Shown piece by piece: positions 11,966 to 55,542 of a DNA stretch of 64,000 nucleotides. Each line of letters begins with the position of its first letter. Within the stretch, counting starts at the first letter, position 1. Both the position numbers and the translations under genes were made by a program. Under the pieces are notes generated by a model. It was not told where the DNA came from and made no database searches. It was given only the letters and a program-made list of their open reading frames with translations. The DNA comes from Ceratopteris richardii (lineage: Eukaryota > Streptophyta > Polypodiopsida > Polypodiales > Pteridaceae): positions 118,939,345 through 119,003,344 of the forward strand of contig CM035423.1 of assembly GCA_020310875.1 (NCBI GenBank), read 5' to 3'.

Positions 11966-12139
11966 TCATATTTTTCAAAATTTATTGTAGTCATAAGATC
12001 TTTTGTTAATTTTTCAATTTAAGTTCTAAAATATTGTATTTTTAAAGAAACATTTAACTATTTTTCAAACGTAAGAAAAGATAGTCCAAAAGTTTAAAGG
12101 CTGCGTAGCGCAGATTTGCCAGAGAGAGACAGAAGCGGA

Positions 12140-43826
<31,687 letters not shown>

Positions 43827-43837
43827 AGGGATTCGCA

Positions 43838-43843
43838 AATAAA
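43838..43843 (+). terminator. candidate polyadenylation signal of the ZnF-UBP gene
   Basis: AATAAA occurs 12 bases after the stop codon. That is close, but plant signals are loose, and a copia gag relic starts within about 150 bases, so the 3' UTR is likely short. Confidence 0.35.
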
Positions 43844-43989
43844 CATGATGAGACTGGTTGATGGTCATCATATTTTGTTGCAACTACAAATACTCCAGAA
43901 AAAGAAAATGCAAGTGATGTCAACGATGTTGCATGTTCTAATTTTGGTGTGGTTCTTATTTCTAGTTCTCTTTTAGTTTTTATCTCAAC

Positions 43990-44700
43990 TATATCAAGTG
44001 TACCACTAGCGCCTCATACACAGAGCCAACTTGGATGGGATGGTAGAGATGCATAACACATGCCTTAATTGCTTTCTATGTTAATCATGCCATTGTCTCT
44101 TATATTTGCAGCTCATGTTGCTCACCTTTGAGAAACGATGGGTAGAAAAAGCACATGGATGAAGGTTATTCTATGGATAATTTTCCAAAGAACAAATATT
44201 TGAAGGAGAATTTGATTGTTACATGTGAGAACTTATGTAGTTCACATGTGAAGATTGCAGTGCAACTAAGGAAAGGAATGCAGCTCATGTTGCTCACTTT
44301 TGTAAATCGACAAAAAAGCACATGGATGAAGGCTATTCCATGGATAATTTTCTGAAGAACAAATATTTGAAGGAGAATTTGATTGTTACATATGAGAACT
44401 TGTTATGTAGTTCACATGTGTAGATTGTTTTTAATGAGATGTTTGTCGTTTAGTTTGGTTTTGTTGCAAGAGGAACAACTTAAACAGAATACTTTATTGC
44501 TACTAAGAAACTAAGAAGGGCAAGGATACATTTGGCTCTTTCTCTACTAAATAGAAAGATGTTAATCTTGCACAATCAAAGAAAGAAGAGAGTAGATAAT
44601 CAAAGATAATTTTTGGAAACAATGTAAGGCCAATGATCATAATATAAAGAGATGTCTTAAAACTATTGCTAAGGAGGAAAAAAAAGGGGCATGAGTGGTT
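43990..44700 (+). pseudogene. copia gag fragment (family G, copy 2) with internal tandem duplication
   Basis: It is the same family as 17,284-17,802: it contains a LGWDGRDA-like phrase (44,030), KKHMDEGYSMDN (44,145) and a degenerate knuckle KCKANDHNIKRCLKTI (about 44,625-44,670). The block 44,109-44,252 is repeated at 44,279-44,423, duplicating 'catggatgaaggtattc...gtagttcacatgtg'. It begins about 160 bp after the host gene stop. It has no LTR. Confidence 0.65.
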
Positions 44701-46650
44701 ATTGAAGAAATCTCTAGTTCTAGGACTTATTGCTAACCTTATGTAGAATGAGGTACATAATGTAGTTATGGTTCATAATCATGGTCATTATATTTTTGTT
44801 GTGAACTCAAACGTAGTGCCTTAATGGGAGTTCAAAAGAAAGCCCTTATTGTTGTCTATGACAGTACCCCTTATTGTTGTCGATGACAATACATTCATGT
44901 TATGAGATGCTTCATATGTGCCAAGGATTAAAAAGAATTAGTCATCGATGTCACTGGTAGACAAGATTAGCTTGGTAGTCAAGTGTAGTCAAGTTTGTTA
45001 ATGATAAGTGTAGGATTCATGTCTTTGATGATGACATAATTAGTGTTTGGTATGCTTTGTGGGTCAAATAAACTTCACAAATCAATTCATATGCAAATAA
45101 ATCTACAAATAATTATGTATGTGTGGATCCGATTGTGAGGTTGAGTTCCATACAACTTCCATAGCTTTGGTTGAGTGTGTGTTATTCAGATGCCTTGCGA
45201 TTGATTTGGGTTTTGGTTTGAATTCTACTTTTAACATGCGGAGAGTAAAAGTGTAGTACCTCCATGTGAGGAACCTGGTGCTCCATGTGAGGAACCTGGT
45301 GCTCCATGTGAGGAACCTGGTGTTTCATGCTTGCACAAAACACATTGATGTGCGCTATCCTTTATTTTTTTGTTAGTGTGTGTGCAAACACTTAAGAGCT
45401 GAGGAGACACATTTTTCCCTGTTCACGAGAATTTCCCCATAGCTTATGTACATGTGCATAACCTTGATGGATTGATGTAATTCATTGTGCATCCACCACT
45501 TCAAAAAGCTCATTGAGTTAGAAGACATCATTAAATAGACCCAAGAAAAAATGTTGGAGCTCTGCTCTCACCCCCCTCAACCTCAAACCCTCCATCTGCC
45601 CATCACCCCACATCGTAGCATCTGTTTTTCCTCCCCAAAGGCAAGATCAATTTTTGCATCTAAAGACTTGGACATGGTTTTCAAGGTTTTCCAAACCCAT
45701 CTTCAAGTAGGGCCAAGTGCAATAAACCTAGAAAGGAGCTACCCATGAGGGGATTTATAAATTGAAAGGAACAAGTTGTATTTGAAGATGGTGGAATTAG
45801 CTTAGGATATATTCGAAGCCAACAAATTTTTCAACATCTTGAACTTCGCCAAACCTAAGTTGCACTTCCAAGGCATATTAGAATGATTAGAGGAGTGGTG
45901 ACTAGGCAAAACAACATAGCATCCTAAGAGTCTCCTTCCATTCATAGTAGGATAGGTAGCTTTACTCATAATGAAGCTTGTGTTCCAAACTCCTAAGTTT
46001 GGAATACCTCCCTCTGCCACCTAGAAGTCTCAAGGGTTCTTGTGGGAATTTTACTAAGAGAAATGGGCTAAAGAAATAGGGACCCTCCTCCCCTTTTGTC
46101 TCCCCAATCAAGGAAAATAGATGATCTACATGAATAATTTCCCTAGGATATCCCGTCACTCTATGGAGACACATTGGACCATCAACAAGAAGAGGGATTA
46201 GACTTTGAGTTTGATTCATTACATAAATTTTTGCAATTTATTGGAGCATGGGAATCTAAGTCGATCCACATGAAAGCACCCATAGGGATGATTAGAAATC
46301 CAAACTCGATTATCCCCAGAGATAGTATTGCTATGAGAAACATTAAGGTACAATGTCATCTCACTTTTGAAGAGTTGTTGAAGATAAAACTAGTACTATG
46401 GAAGCACGTGGCAAATCAAGTTCGAGAACTTGGTCCCACATATCTCATGTCGAGTTCCAAATGAAGTTGTTTGAGAACCTTGTAGAGAAGATAGGTGACA
46501 TGAATGAAGGTGAAAAAGGCAACACCTATCTTCCCATAACCTAAAAGGGTTATACCACCCTAACCCTAGACCGATAGAAGGCCCAACTTAGACCTTTCAC
46601 ATCTTTCCAAATGAGAAATTCAAGCCTTAGGGCTAGGTAGAAATATTTGA
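44701..46650. other. unassigned, retroelement-like debris
   Basis: There are short frames only. The minus-strand frames at 46,219-45,802 (GGIPNLGVWNTSFIMSKATY) vaguely recall the end of a LINE RT, but I cannot place conserved motifs. Plus-strand frames at 45,551-45,748 and 46,174-46,464 show no domain. Confidence 0.35.
45262..45325 (+). repeat. 21-bp tandem repeat, three copies
   Basis: ctccatgtgaggaacctggtg is repeated three times without mismatch. In one frame it reads (PCEEPGA)3, compatible with a linker of a former copia polyprotein. Confidence 0.9.
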
Positions 46651-46654
46651 AACC

Positions 46655-47302
46655 ATGGATATTGTTGTCAATGAGGAGCAATGGACACATTATTGTGATG
46701 ACAAATCGATTGTCATGGATACTGTCGACAAACTTGAGGAAGAATTCTTATACCTAGTAGGAGCCAAAGACTTAGAAGAAGATATTATGATAGGAAACAA
46801 AAGGATTTCTCGTGGGGTAGTAGAACATAAGAAGAAGAAGAAAAAGAAATCCTAGAACAAAGAGAATGATTCCATATTCAAGGTGCTAGAAAATTTCAAG
46901 AAGTATGAAATTGATGTTAGAAAGATCTTAGTACGCATGCCTAAGCGTGAAGATTCAATAGAAGAGGCTTATGATAGGAAAGAGTAAACAAAAAAAAAAT
47001 TGTGGTAACCACTGAGGAGCACGAAGAGTACTTATGTGGGTGAGGATTTGATTCTAGAAGAAGAAAAAGAGTTGATAGCACTATTGCAAGAATACGGAGA
47101 CATATTTGCTTGAATGTATGAGGACTTATTCATATGTTCCCATAAAATACCCACGATACTAGAGGTTAAACCTTTGAAGCAGAGACCTTACACTTATAAT
47201 GATACTTATGTTGCCAAGATGGAGATTGATATACTAAAGGGAGCAAGGTTTATTTATGAGATCGAATGTATTAAATGGTTATCCCCTATTGTGGTAGTTT
47301 GA
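46655..47302 (+). pseudogene. Ty3-gypsy pol fragment (linker and RT start)
   Basis: Frames include ISRGVVEHKKKKKKK, then EEEKELIALLQEYGDIFA (about 47,060-47,112), MYEDLFICSHKIPTILEVKP (47,114-) and KGARFIYEIECIKWLSPIVV (to 47,302). This is the region that links protease to RT in plant gypsy elements ('LLxEYxDIFAWxYEDL ... HxIP...VKP...RPY'). It stops before the RT catalytic core. Confidence 0.65.
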
Positions 47303-50280
47303 CATGTGTGTGTGCATCAATCTAAGGAAGTATATAGCTTCTTGGATGGATTTTGAGGCCACAATAAAGTATCTATTAGCACTAGAAGACCACCTTTCAC
47401 AATCAGACTACCACAAACGACTCTCCAAGAAGAAGAGCAATAATAGGAGAAACCACTATTGCTAGATCATCGTACTAGATGCTCAAAGGCAAGGTGATCT
47501 GCAAGGTGAACCCTCAAGCCATATCAACCCATTGGGAGAAGATACCTCCTCATGGCATACACAAGGGCCTACATTTAAGCCTTTTGATTTTCCTACTAGT
47601 GACCGATTTCAAAGTTTCAATATGTTGATTCATGGTTTGGTTTGCAACAATATGAATGTCCAAGCTATCGAGATGCACAAATCGATCAAGAGAAACAACA
47701 AGAGCAAGACAAAGATCTAGACCATCCTGCATATACAAAAGCCATCATAAGCTTACATAAAACAATCATGCAATAGATGCTCATGTGTGACAAGAACATG
47801 CATGAGACCTTTCCCTATTGGAAAAAGAGATGCGAAATTGTGACATCGATTCCATTTTTGTGTTTACAATTAACACACTCAAAAGAGTTCGTCGACATAT
47901 ATAAGACCTCTTGCATCTTACAACCACCATAACCAAGATCACCTATACATTATGGACCACGATTGCCACCTACAAGACTTCATGAGCTGACATGATCCAC
48001 CTGCCCGCCTCTCCTATTCTCTCCATTCTTTATGGTTTTGTCTCACCACCCCCACCACCATTAAACCTATCTCACCTTGACACACCCTTGCAATTCACTA
48101 TGAAATCCAATGTCATTGTGAGAGGCTTTCAAAAAAAATTTGATGGACAACAACTGATGCATTCAAGTATATTCCCTCATAATATCTTTACTTAATTCTT
48201 TGCACCACTGATCTTTCCAGGCTCCATGAAGTGCCCTCCGATCATATGTGGATCATTTTGGAAGCTTACACATCCCTAATCAAAGCCCATGAAGCACAGA
48301 TAAAAGATCTCAATGCACTTAAGGCAGATCTTCAAACAATTTTGTCCACCATAGTGATTGAACCATTGGCCTTGCTACTTGCAAAAGTCATGCCTTTAAA
48401 GAATCAAATCATCGAACTACAAACCAAGATCCACGAATATGAGCTCACACTTGCATTTACTCTAGAATACCCTATGGCACCACAAAACAATTGGAACCCA
48501 AAGAAGTTGCTTCTATCCTACCAATACCACATATCGATGATGAGTACAAACCCCAACCAATGGTCGATGTTCATGTGAAAAAGCTAGGACAAGAAACTTT
48601 TGTCTTGGAAAGACCATAGTGGCTGAAGTAGGTAGAAGAGTTAGGAAGGACACATTCGACATGTCTAGATGAACAACAAAGACTCATGTCACTTATTGAA
48701 GAACACATCATAAATTCCATGTACTTCCAACACCTATTCTAACACTCATGTCACTTATTGAAGAACACATCTTAAATTCCATGTACTTCCAACACCTATT
48801 CTATCGATGCCCCATGCATACAGATGAAGTGCAGTTTGTTCCATAATTCATAATGCTAGAAGAATATTGCCATCGAATCCAAGAGATTGTGGGTAATCCT
48901 CTCACGTTTGCAACTCAATTCAATCTTCAAGACCTCCCTCAATCGGATAAATGTGGCATATTCTTCCAACCAACTTGGTGAAATGACCTCCTGAGGGATT
49001 ACCTAGAGATGATGCACATCTGGTGTCACACTGCACTTCATATTATCGACAATGCTTGCTTTGGACTAGTTCCAAGATGATGGAATTCAAAAGTTCTCTT
49101 TTAAGGTTAAAAATGATGCTCAATCTGACTCAATTACCCCTACCTTGCACCAACTCAGGGGGAGCCCACTGTTGCTTATATGCAAGACACATTTTGCTTT
49201 TGAGAGACTAGACTTTGTAATGTACCAGATTCTATTTGTTGAATGATGTTGATTATCTTTGATATGATGTACAAGATTTTGCGAGTCTTCAAAACATGAC
49301 TACGTGTCAATGCACTCAACTTTGAGTATGGTAAGCTTGACTTAATGTATGATCTTGACACAAAGCCCAACCATCAAAAAATATATGCATGGGACTATCA
49401 ATTCAAATACTTACCTACATGTTATAAGCAAACATTCCAAAATGTCTTCGCCATTGGTTTTTGGGAATAGCACTCAATAGCCTTTATCTCGAACCGCACT
49501 AACCTTTTGCATCTCTTTGCATGTGAGAAAATACAATATTTAGAGCATTAAAGGTTACCACATGCTGACACTCCCAAAGCAATCAATTGGCAACACTTGG
49601 ATGTAGATCTAGCCAAAGACGTTCAAGTTGAAGAGCACACCAATGCCCTACAACTCCTTCAAAATTACATAGATGACACCCTTCTACAAGATTCTATCAG
49701 TGATAATAGATGGGAGAGGGAGGGGATTGTTGGAAGAGGTTCAAGAACAAGCACAAGTATAAGAGGTTATTAAAGACGAGGGAGAACTTAAGAGAGGTCC
49801 AATCATCTTTTTCAAAACTTATCATACACAACATTGATTTTTATCACAAAGCTTTTAACAGCGAGTCGTAACAAACAAGAACTATGTCATAAATAGAGAA
49901 CACCCTCATCGAAAATCAAGCAGATTGCATCTTATGTTTGAAAACCCTTTATACCAGTATACACATATTTCAAAAATCAAGTGAAAACATGTGATTTTTT
50001 GACATTTCTTAAAAAAAAAGAGCTTAAAATGTGGCCAAAATTTCACTCAATTTATTATTGACATGTAAATCTAAATAAAAAAATATAACAGTGATAAAAA
50101 AACCTTATATAGAAATTAAACATTGAACATGTTTTCAATGGTGGATATCGGATAGTTATTCAAAATTGCTATAGAACATGGTTTCTTAAGCAAAATACTT
50201 AGGAGCATTCATATAAGCACTAAAAATGTTTGGATTTTCAACTCAATTCACAACTTTTCTTGATCTATGTCTACACTGAA
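47303..50280. other. no gene recognised; 62-bp tandem duplication at 48,682
   Basis: The sequence is probably continuation of decayed retroelement DNA. A 115-codon frame (48,231-48,578) shows a Leu/Lys helix-like pattern but no domain. actcatgtcacttattgaag at 48,682 recurs at 48,744, giving a 62-bp tandem duplication of almost perfect identity. Confidence 0.4.
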
Positions 50281-50282
50281 TT

Positions 50283-52559
50283 CTATAGGATCATGCACAT
50301 CCTTGTTTTTGTCAAGGCAAATTCATAAACAAGAACATCTACATCATCCATTTTAAGAGTGGATGTGCTTTGAATATTCTTTTTCTTTCTTGAGCCTGTT
50401 TGTTTGGTCTCACATACCATTTCTAAGTTATATTTACCTGTGAATGCATTAGTACTTTTAGTGTAATACCAATGGGCTATCAAAGCCTCTTTTCTTCTTT
50501 GATCAATATCTTTACTAACCTTTAAAACTTTCGCAATCCAAAATGGTCTGGTAGCCTCATCACCATCGGCAAGGATTGCAATAAGTGTTCCAACATTTAT
50601 TTCTTTTAAATTTCCTTGCCATCTTGCTTCGGCCTATTTTGTCATCCTTGGGCCTACATAAATATTCCTTTTGTGGTGGATTGATAAAACTTTCAAGTGC
50701 ATTTGTATTACATGCTTGGACCACATCCAATGACCTTTGTGTACAAAAATCCCATGTGAATGGAACATCAATTCACCAATGACCTGCAATCATATTCTTT
50801 ATAATCTCTTCTTGATGATTGAAAAAGTCATCCCACCAAGATACATCTTGATCTCCGGCATAATTTTTTTGCACGCTCAATATGTCTCTTCTTTTCAATA
50901 AGTACATGCATCCACCTTTTACTTTGATCAACCACATTTCCACATCTTTCCACATCAATAAGTACACGCATCCACCTTTTACTTTGATCAACCACATGAA
51001 TACTGCTTTGCAAATAAAAGGGTTATGTCATCAACCCTCCTCATCAAGAATACATGGTTGAAACTAATATTGTGCAATGGAGCCAAAACCTTAGCACTCT
51101 TATCAAGGCCTATTGAGCAAAAGTGCTTAAAGTCATAAATATGTGTAAGGTGTTGAACTTCAGGTTTTGGAGTATATGCTTCTGAAATCAGCCCAGATAA
51201 TATTGGAAGAGTAAAAGCATTATTACATGCCAACCTCTTAGAGAACGTACTAAACATTTGATCAATGTGATCATGAGTGTGCCCAACCAAAAGGAAATTT
51301 AACTTAACCTTTTGAAGCACGTGTCTATCAACAAGCATGCATAAATATCCAAAAACTATAGAATTTTTATTCTATCTTGCAATATTATCAAGCTACAAAT
51401 ATAGAGTTGGTGGCAAAAGACCCTTCCATGATTGCAAAACCCAATGAATGACAGTAACCATAAGGTTTGGATCATTATGCACATTTGGATATGTGAAGAA
51501 AACCTTGGACTTTATAGTTCCATTGTATACCAAAGCAATAACCAAATGCATTTGCATGAGGACTTCATCTCCAATGTCCTTAGAGACACGATAAAAATGG
51601 GGCAAACATTTTTTTTTAATCCATGCCATCAATCAACAAACACATATAACGCTCCAAATTCTTGAGTGCTTTACTTTGATCATGAATCGCTTTCTTTCTT
51701 TCCAAAGCTTGACTCTCACGATGGTTCCTAAGAAGGCTTTTAAAATTATCTTTTTCTTGTGGTGTTGTAGCCCCCTTTGTCATGTTCTTCAAAGTGGCGC
51801 AAACTGAACACTCACCCATTTTAACTTTATGAGGAATAGTCACATTATTAAACTCCTCCTTCCATAATCAAGAAAAGTGATGATACAACACATACTTCTA
51901 ATTTCTACTTTTCATTTCTTCTTTATATACTTGAGATACTTCTCGATGAGTAAAGTTATCTGGCAAGTGTAACCTTCCAGTTGTAGGCATAACCTCACAA
52001 TGCAAGCTAAAATAGTTCATCATCCAATTCATTGCATGAAGTCCAATAGATCCTTTGGATCTCCATTCATAAGCCCCTGTTGAACCTTATGTATTCTAAA
52101 ATTTCCCACACCCATTGCAATTTTAAATGCAGTCCTACAACACCGCATCCCTTGACTAAAGTAATATTCAAAAGCAATATGTGTTGCTGACATGTTATCC
52201 TCAAACATTTGCATGTGAGAAACAAGGTATATATCCTGCCTTTCACTATCTAAGTGGAGGAATTTCTCTATTAGGTGCTTTAGTTTCTTCATTCCTAAGT
52301 TATACAAACATTTCAAACCACAACAATGCTTCACAATATCCAATGCAATTTGTCTATCTGAAGTAAGAAATTGAAATCTTTTTTGACTTACTTCATGAGG
52401 CCTTCTCTTAAAATGTAGATTGAGCGTGCTTTGTCTTTCTTTCTCTTTGCTAACATCCTTTGCTCCACATGCACTTGAATCAGAAGGGAGATCAAGAGGT
52501 TCATTTAGTTGAGAAACATTGCATTGAGAATGTAACTTAAATGAATCAATCGAAAACAT
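50283..52559 (-). pseudogene. broken gene of the 'VGHTHxxIDQ' (DUF7869-like) family; candidate DDE-type nuclease
   Basis: Minus-strand frames in order: 52559-52029 with RPHEVSQKRFQFLTSDRQIA, then FSQGMRCCRTAFKIAMGVGN; 51950-51616 with MGECSVCATLKNMTKGA, a HRESQALERKKAIHDQSKAL helix and CLLIDGMD; 51632-51393 with MHLVIALVYNGTIKSKVFF; a frame with stops reading LPPTLYL-x-LDN ... NKN (about 51,385); and 51338-50988 with FLLVGHTHDHIDQMFSTFSK. I recognise this as a long uncharacterised protein found in many copies in mosses, ferns and some animals. D of IDGMD, D of LDN and D of HIDQ are spaced like an RNase H-fold catalytic triad; that reading is inference. The tail (to 50,283) is weak and has a 55-bp duplication. 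It is broken by stops, one next to an A-run at 51,608. Confidence 0.6.
50898..50998 (-). repeat. 55-bp tandem duplication
   Basis: aataagtacatgcatccacc...caaccacat (50,899-50,942) recurs at 50,955-50,998. On the minus strand it doubles the phrase MWLIKVKGGC-x-YLL. Confidence 0.85.
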
Positions 52560-53820
52560 AGGATGACATGCTTAGCCATGGACATCACTTGTGAGGAGAG
52601 AATCAACTGAAAACAACGAATTCGGACTTCTATCAAGGTGACTAGAGGAACCTGATGCTTAGGTATCAACTGAAAAGATGGAGCTCATCTTCACTTACTT
52701 CAAAGAGAAATGACGATGGGATACCTTTTTAAATGGTGGAAGTGTAACTCAAGTGAAAGTGTCACAACAAAGAGATATGAAGATAGATTGTGCAAATTAT
52801 TATGGGTAGATATGAAAATTAAGAAAAAGTACAATCTGATAAGACATCATTAACTATGTGATTTATTTTGACCAAGTTTGACTTGACAAAGTTTTGAGAT
52901 ACATAGTAAAGTTTTCAGATACAAAATAAAGTTTTAAGATACATAATAAAGTATGGTATGTTGATCTCCTAAAAGAAGAAAGGAGACAAGAATGTGGAGA
53001 AAAGAGATCCCAGTCCTCCTGTCTTAAAATTGGTGAGCACAAAGAAAATATTTGATGACAAAGTGATAAATTAAATTCCTTGAGAGACAGAACTCACTTT
53101 TTCATTTATTTTGGGCCTTTATTTCCTATGGGACTCAAATGTTCTTGCATATACTATTTAATGTATTTCCTCTTATTTTTTTTACACCATGCTTTCTAGC
53201 TAACAATGATTAATTAAAATGGCATACTATCTACTCAAGATGTTTGAGTTGTTAACAAAATAACATTTGAAGTGTTTTACTAGGGACAAAAAAAACTATT
53301 TTGTGATGTTTTTCATCTAGGTTTATATTCTTTTAATTGTGGGTTTATAAATATTCATTTAGCTATTGGTTTATTGATTGTCCAAGGGTGGATTTGAAAC
53401 TCTTAGTTAATTTGTGGATTATTGATTATTTATCATAGCCAATTGTGGATTTGAAACTCCTTCTCAGTTATATTTGTGATCAATTTGAACAACCTATCAC
53501 ATATATTGCAGGTCTATATCAGTTTTTCACTTTTTCTTGTCAAAAGTGATAAGCTCTAGTTGTTTTATTCCTTCCAACAGTTACAATATTCCCAAATTCA
53601 AAGGAGAAACACACTAAATAACAAAATTTGGACTTACTCTCTTATCACACCCTAAATTGGCATACCTATTGCTTCCTAACTTGGAATAACCTCTCTTATC
53701 AGACCCTAAATTCGCATACCTAGTGGTTCTTGGTTCAGCTACTCAATCGAGTTGGTTAATCTAGTTAGGGCCTAGTTTGATTCAGTTACATCTACTTAGT
53801 TGCTAGTTCAAGCGAGGCAA
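52560..53820. other. no gene recognised
   Basis: AT-rich sequence with short accidental frames. It separates the DDE-like gene (minus) from the minisatellite/methyltransferase unit (plus). There is a repeated phrase (cctctcttatcagaccctaaatt) near 53,635-53,715. Confidence 0.5.
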
Positions 53821-53823
53821 GTG

Positions 53824-53944
53824 CCCATAAATAGTGGAGGAGGACATCAGGCTCATTTCTAAAATTCGTGAGCCAAGAGAGAGCAACAGAGAGCTGAGAG
53901 CTAAAGAGCACAGAGGCTAGCAAACAAGTAGAGACAAGCAAATG
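53824..53944 (+). promoter_or_regulatory. candidate promoter and start of the minisatellite/methyltransferase unit
   Basis: A TATA-like cataaatagtgg (53,826) lies about 115 bp before ATGGAGAAGAAG at 53,942. That start opens a short frame MEKKSAIKNPQRYPKFLLQK that stops at about 54,032. It is purely suggestive; no conserved protein is visible in the open frame. Confidence 0.25.
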
Positions 53945-54094
53945 GAGAAGAAGAGTGCTATCAAGAATCCCCAAAGATACCCAAAATTCCTGCTTCAAAA
54001 AAGATTCCAAAAAGATTCCTTTTTACTATTTTAGAAAATTCTTGTATTTTCTGGCTCTGAAATTTTGTTACATGCAAATTTTCTATTTTTATAC

Positions 54095-54665
54095 TTGCAA
54101 GTCAATGCCAGGCATCGACTTGGAGTTACAAGTCGATGCGAGGCATCGACCTGGAGTTGCAAGTCGATGCTTGGCATCAACTTGGAGGTGCAAGTTGATG
54201 CTTGGCATCGACTTCCAAGTGCAAGTCGATGCCTGGCATCGACTTCCAGGTGCAAATCGATGCCTGGCATCGACTTGGAGGTACAAGTCAATGCCTCACA
54301 TCGACTTCGATAGAGAAATCGATGCTAAGCATTGACTTCCAGGTGCAAGTCGATGACTGGCATCGAGTTGTCTATCAAATTCAATGCCTCGCATCGACCT
54401 GCACTACAAAGTCGATGCTTGGCATCGACTTAGAGGTGCAAGTCGATGCCTAGCATTGACTTCCAGGTGCAAGTCGATGCCTGGCATCGACTTGTAGGCG
54501 ACTTGCCATTGATTTCCATGAGCTCTCTAGATATCTAAAAGTCGATGCCAGGCATCAACTTTGAATTGCAAATCGATGCCTAGCATCGACTTTCAGCTAC
54601 AAGTCGATGCCAGGCATCGACTTTCAGCTACAGTTCGATGCCAAGCATTGACTTTTGGGCTGCAT
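54095..54665 (+). repeat. palindromic minisatellite, block 1
   Basis: Units of about 30-33 bp are built round GTCGATGCCnGGCATCGAC, each a near-perfect palindrome, separated by short spacers (aggtgcaa, ggagttgcaa, tcagctacaa). Units vary by point changes (ggcat/agcat, gcct/gctt). Both strands translate to similar repeats (CKSMPGIDLEVQVDAWHRL on plus, STCTSKSMPGIDLHLEVDA on minus), a consequence of the palindrome. The frames across it (up to 126 codons) are open for that reason. Confidence 0.95.
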
Positions 54666-55098
54666 TTAGAACACGTGAAATATGGGATCTCCAAGACAAG
54701 ATTTTTACAATGTGGGAAAATAGGGAGATTAAGGGCCAAAAATAGAGGAAATCAAAGCCATATCTTTAGGTGGATATAAAGGGAAAAGGAAAGAAACTTG
54801 ACCTTTGCATTGAAAAGGCTATTGGGTACTGAGCAAAATAAGTAAGTAAGAGTTTCTGAAAGCTTCTTTGCTTTTTGTTTCTCATTACTGAACTCATTGG
54901 CTTTTATTAATATGGGAATGCAGTCACAAAGTATATATGAAGATTCAGGAGGTAATGATGAAGAAGCTAGGATGCTTCTCTTGGAGTGTAGTCCAAGCAG
55001 AGTATCCAACCATCTCATCATACAAAGCATTGTCAGAATACTTTATATTATTGTGTGATTGGGTAGGTACTGCAAATTGTATTCCACTATGTGTTGGG
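54666..55098 (+). other. spacer between the minisatellite blocks, possible exons
   Basis: Unique sequence with a plausible donor (ataag|taagtaag, about 54,840) and acceptor (gggaatgcag at about 54,923). After the acceptor a frame reads SQSIYEDSGGNDEEARMLLL. It may be part of the methyltransferase transcription unit, but no conserved domain is visible. Confidence 0.3.
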
Positions 55099-55099
55099 A

Positions 55100-55488
55100 T
55101 TCGATGCCTGGCATTGACTTTTGGCAAGAGGTCGATGCACGGGATCATTTTTCTGCTGAAGTCGATGCCTGCATCGAGTTCTTGCCAGTGTTGATGCCTG
55201 CATCGAGTTCTTGCCAGTGTCGATGTTTGGCATCAACTCTCTCTTGAAATTCAATGCGTGGTATCGACCTCTGGCAAGAAGCCAATGCCAACCATCAAAT
55301 TTTAGTAGAGATCAGATGCCTAGCATCAACTTGTGAACAGGAAGTCGATGCCAGGCATCGACTTTCAGTACAGAATCGATGTCAGGAATCAACTTCTCGC
55401 TAGAAGTCGATGCCAAGCATCGACTATCAGTAGAGAATCGATGCCAGGCATCGAACTCTTTCCATAGGTCGATGCCAAGCATCGAATT
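55100..55488 (+). repeat. palindromic minisatellite, block 2
   Basis: It has the same palindromic core as block 1 but other spacers (ttttggcaagag, ttttcagtagag, ttctcgctagaa). Units alternate gcctggcatc and gccaagcatc. The last unit ends about 55 bp before the acceptor of the methyltransferase exon. Confidence 0.95.
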
Positions 55489-55542
55489 AAGGGGCCCATC
55501 ATATGTGTGCCAATAATCATTCTTCTTCTCTTGTTTTTGTAG

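Noticed and set aside
45802..46219. Possible LINE RT end on the minus strand
   Set aside because: Only a vague G-G-I-P-N-L-G-V-W-N-like resemblance; no catalytic or zinc motif could be placed.
54031..54453. Repeat protein (C-K-S-M-P-G-I-D-L...) on both strands
   Set aside because: The palindromic minisatellite gives similar peptides on either strand, and stops are absent only by unit composition. I treat it as DNA repeat, not a protein.
54095..55488. CRISPR-like array (regular repeats with short spacers)
   Set aside because: The host is a eukaryote. The units are palindromes with 8-14-bp degenerate spacers and there are no cas genes.
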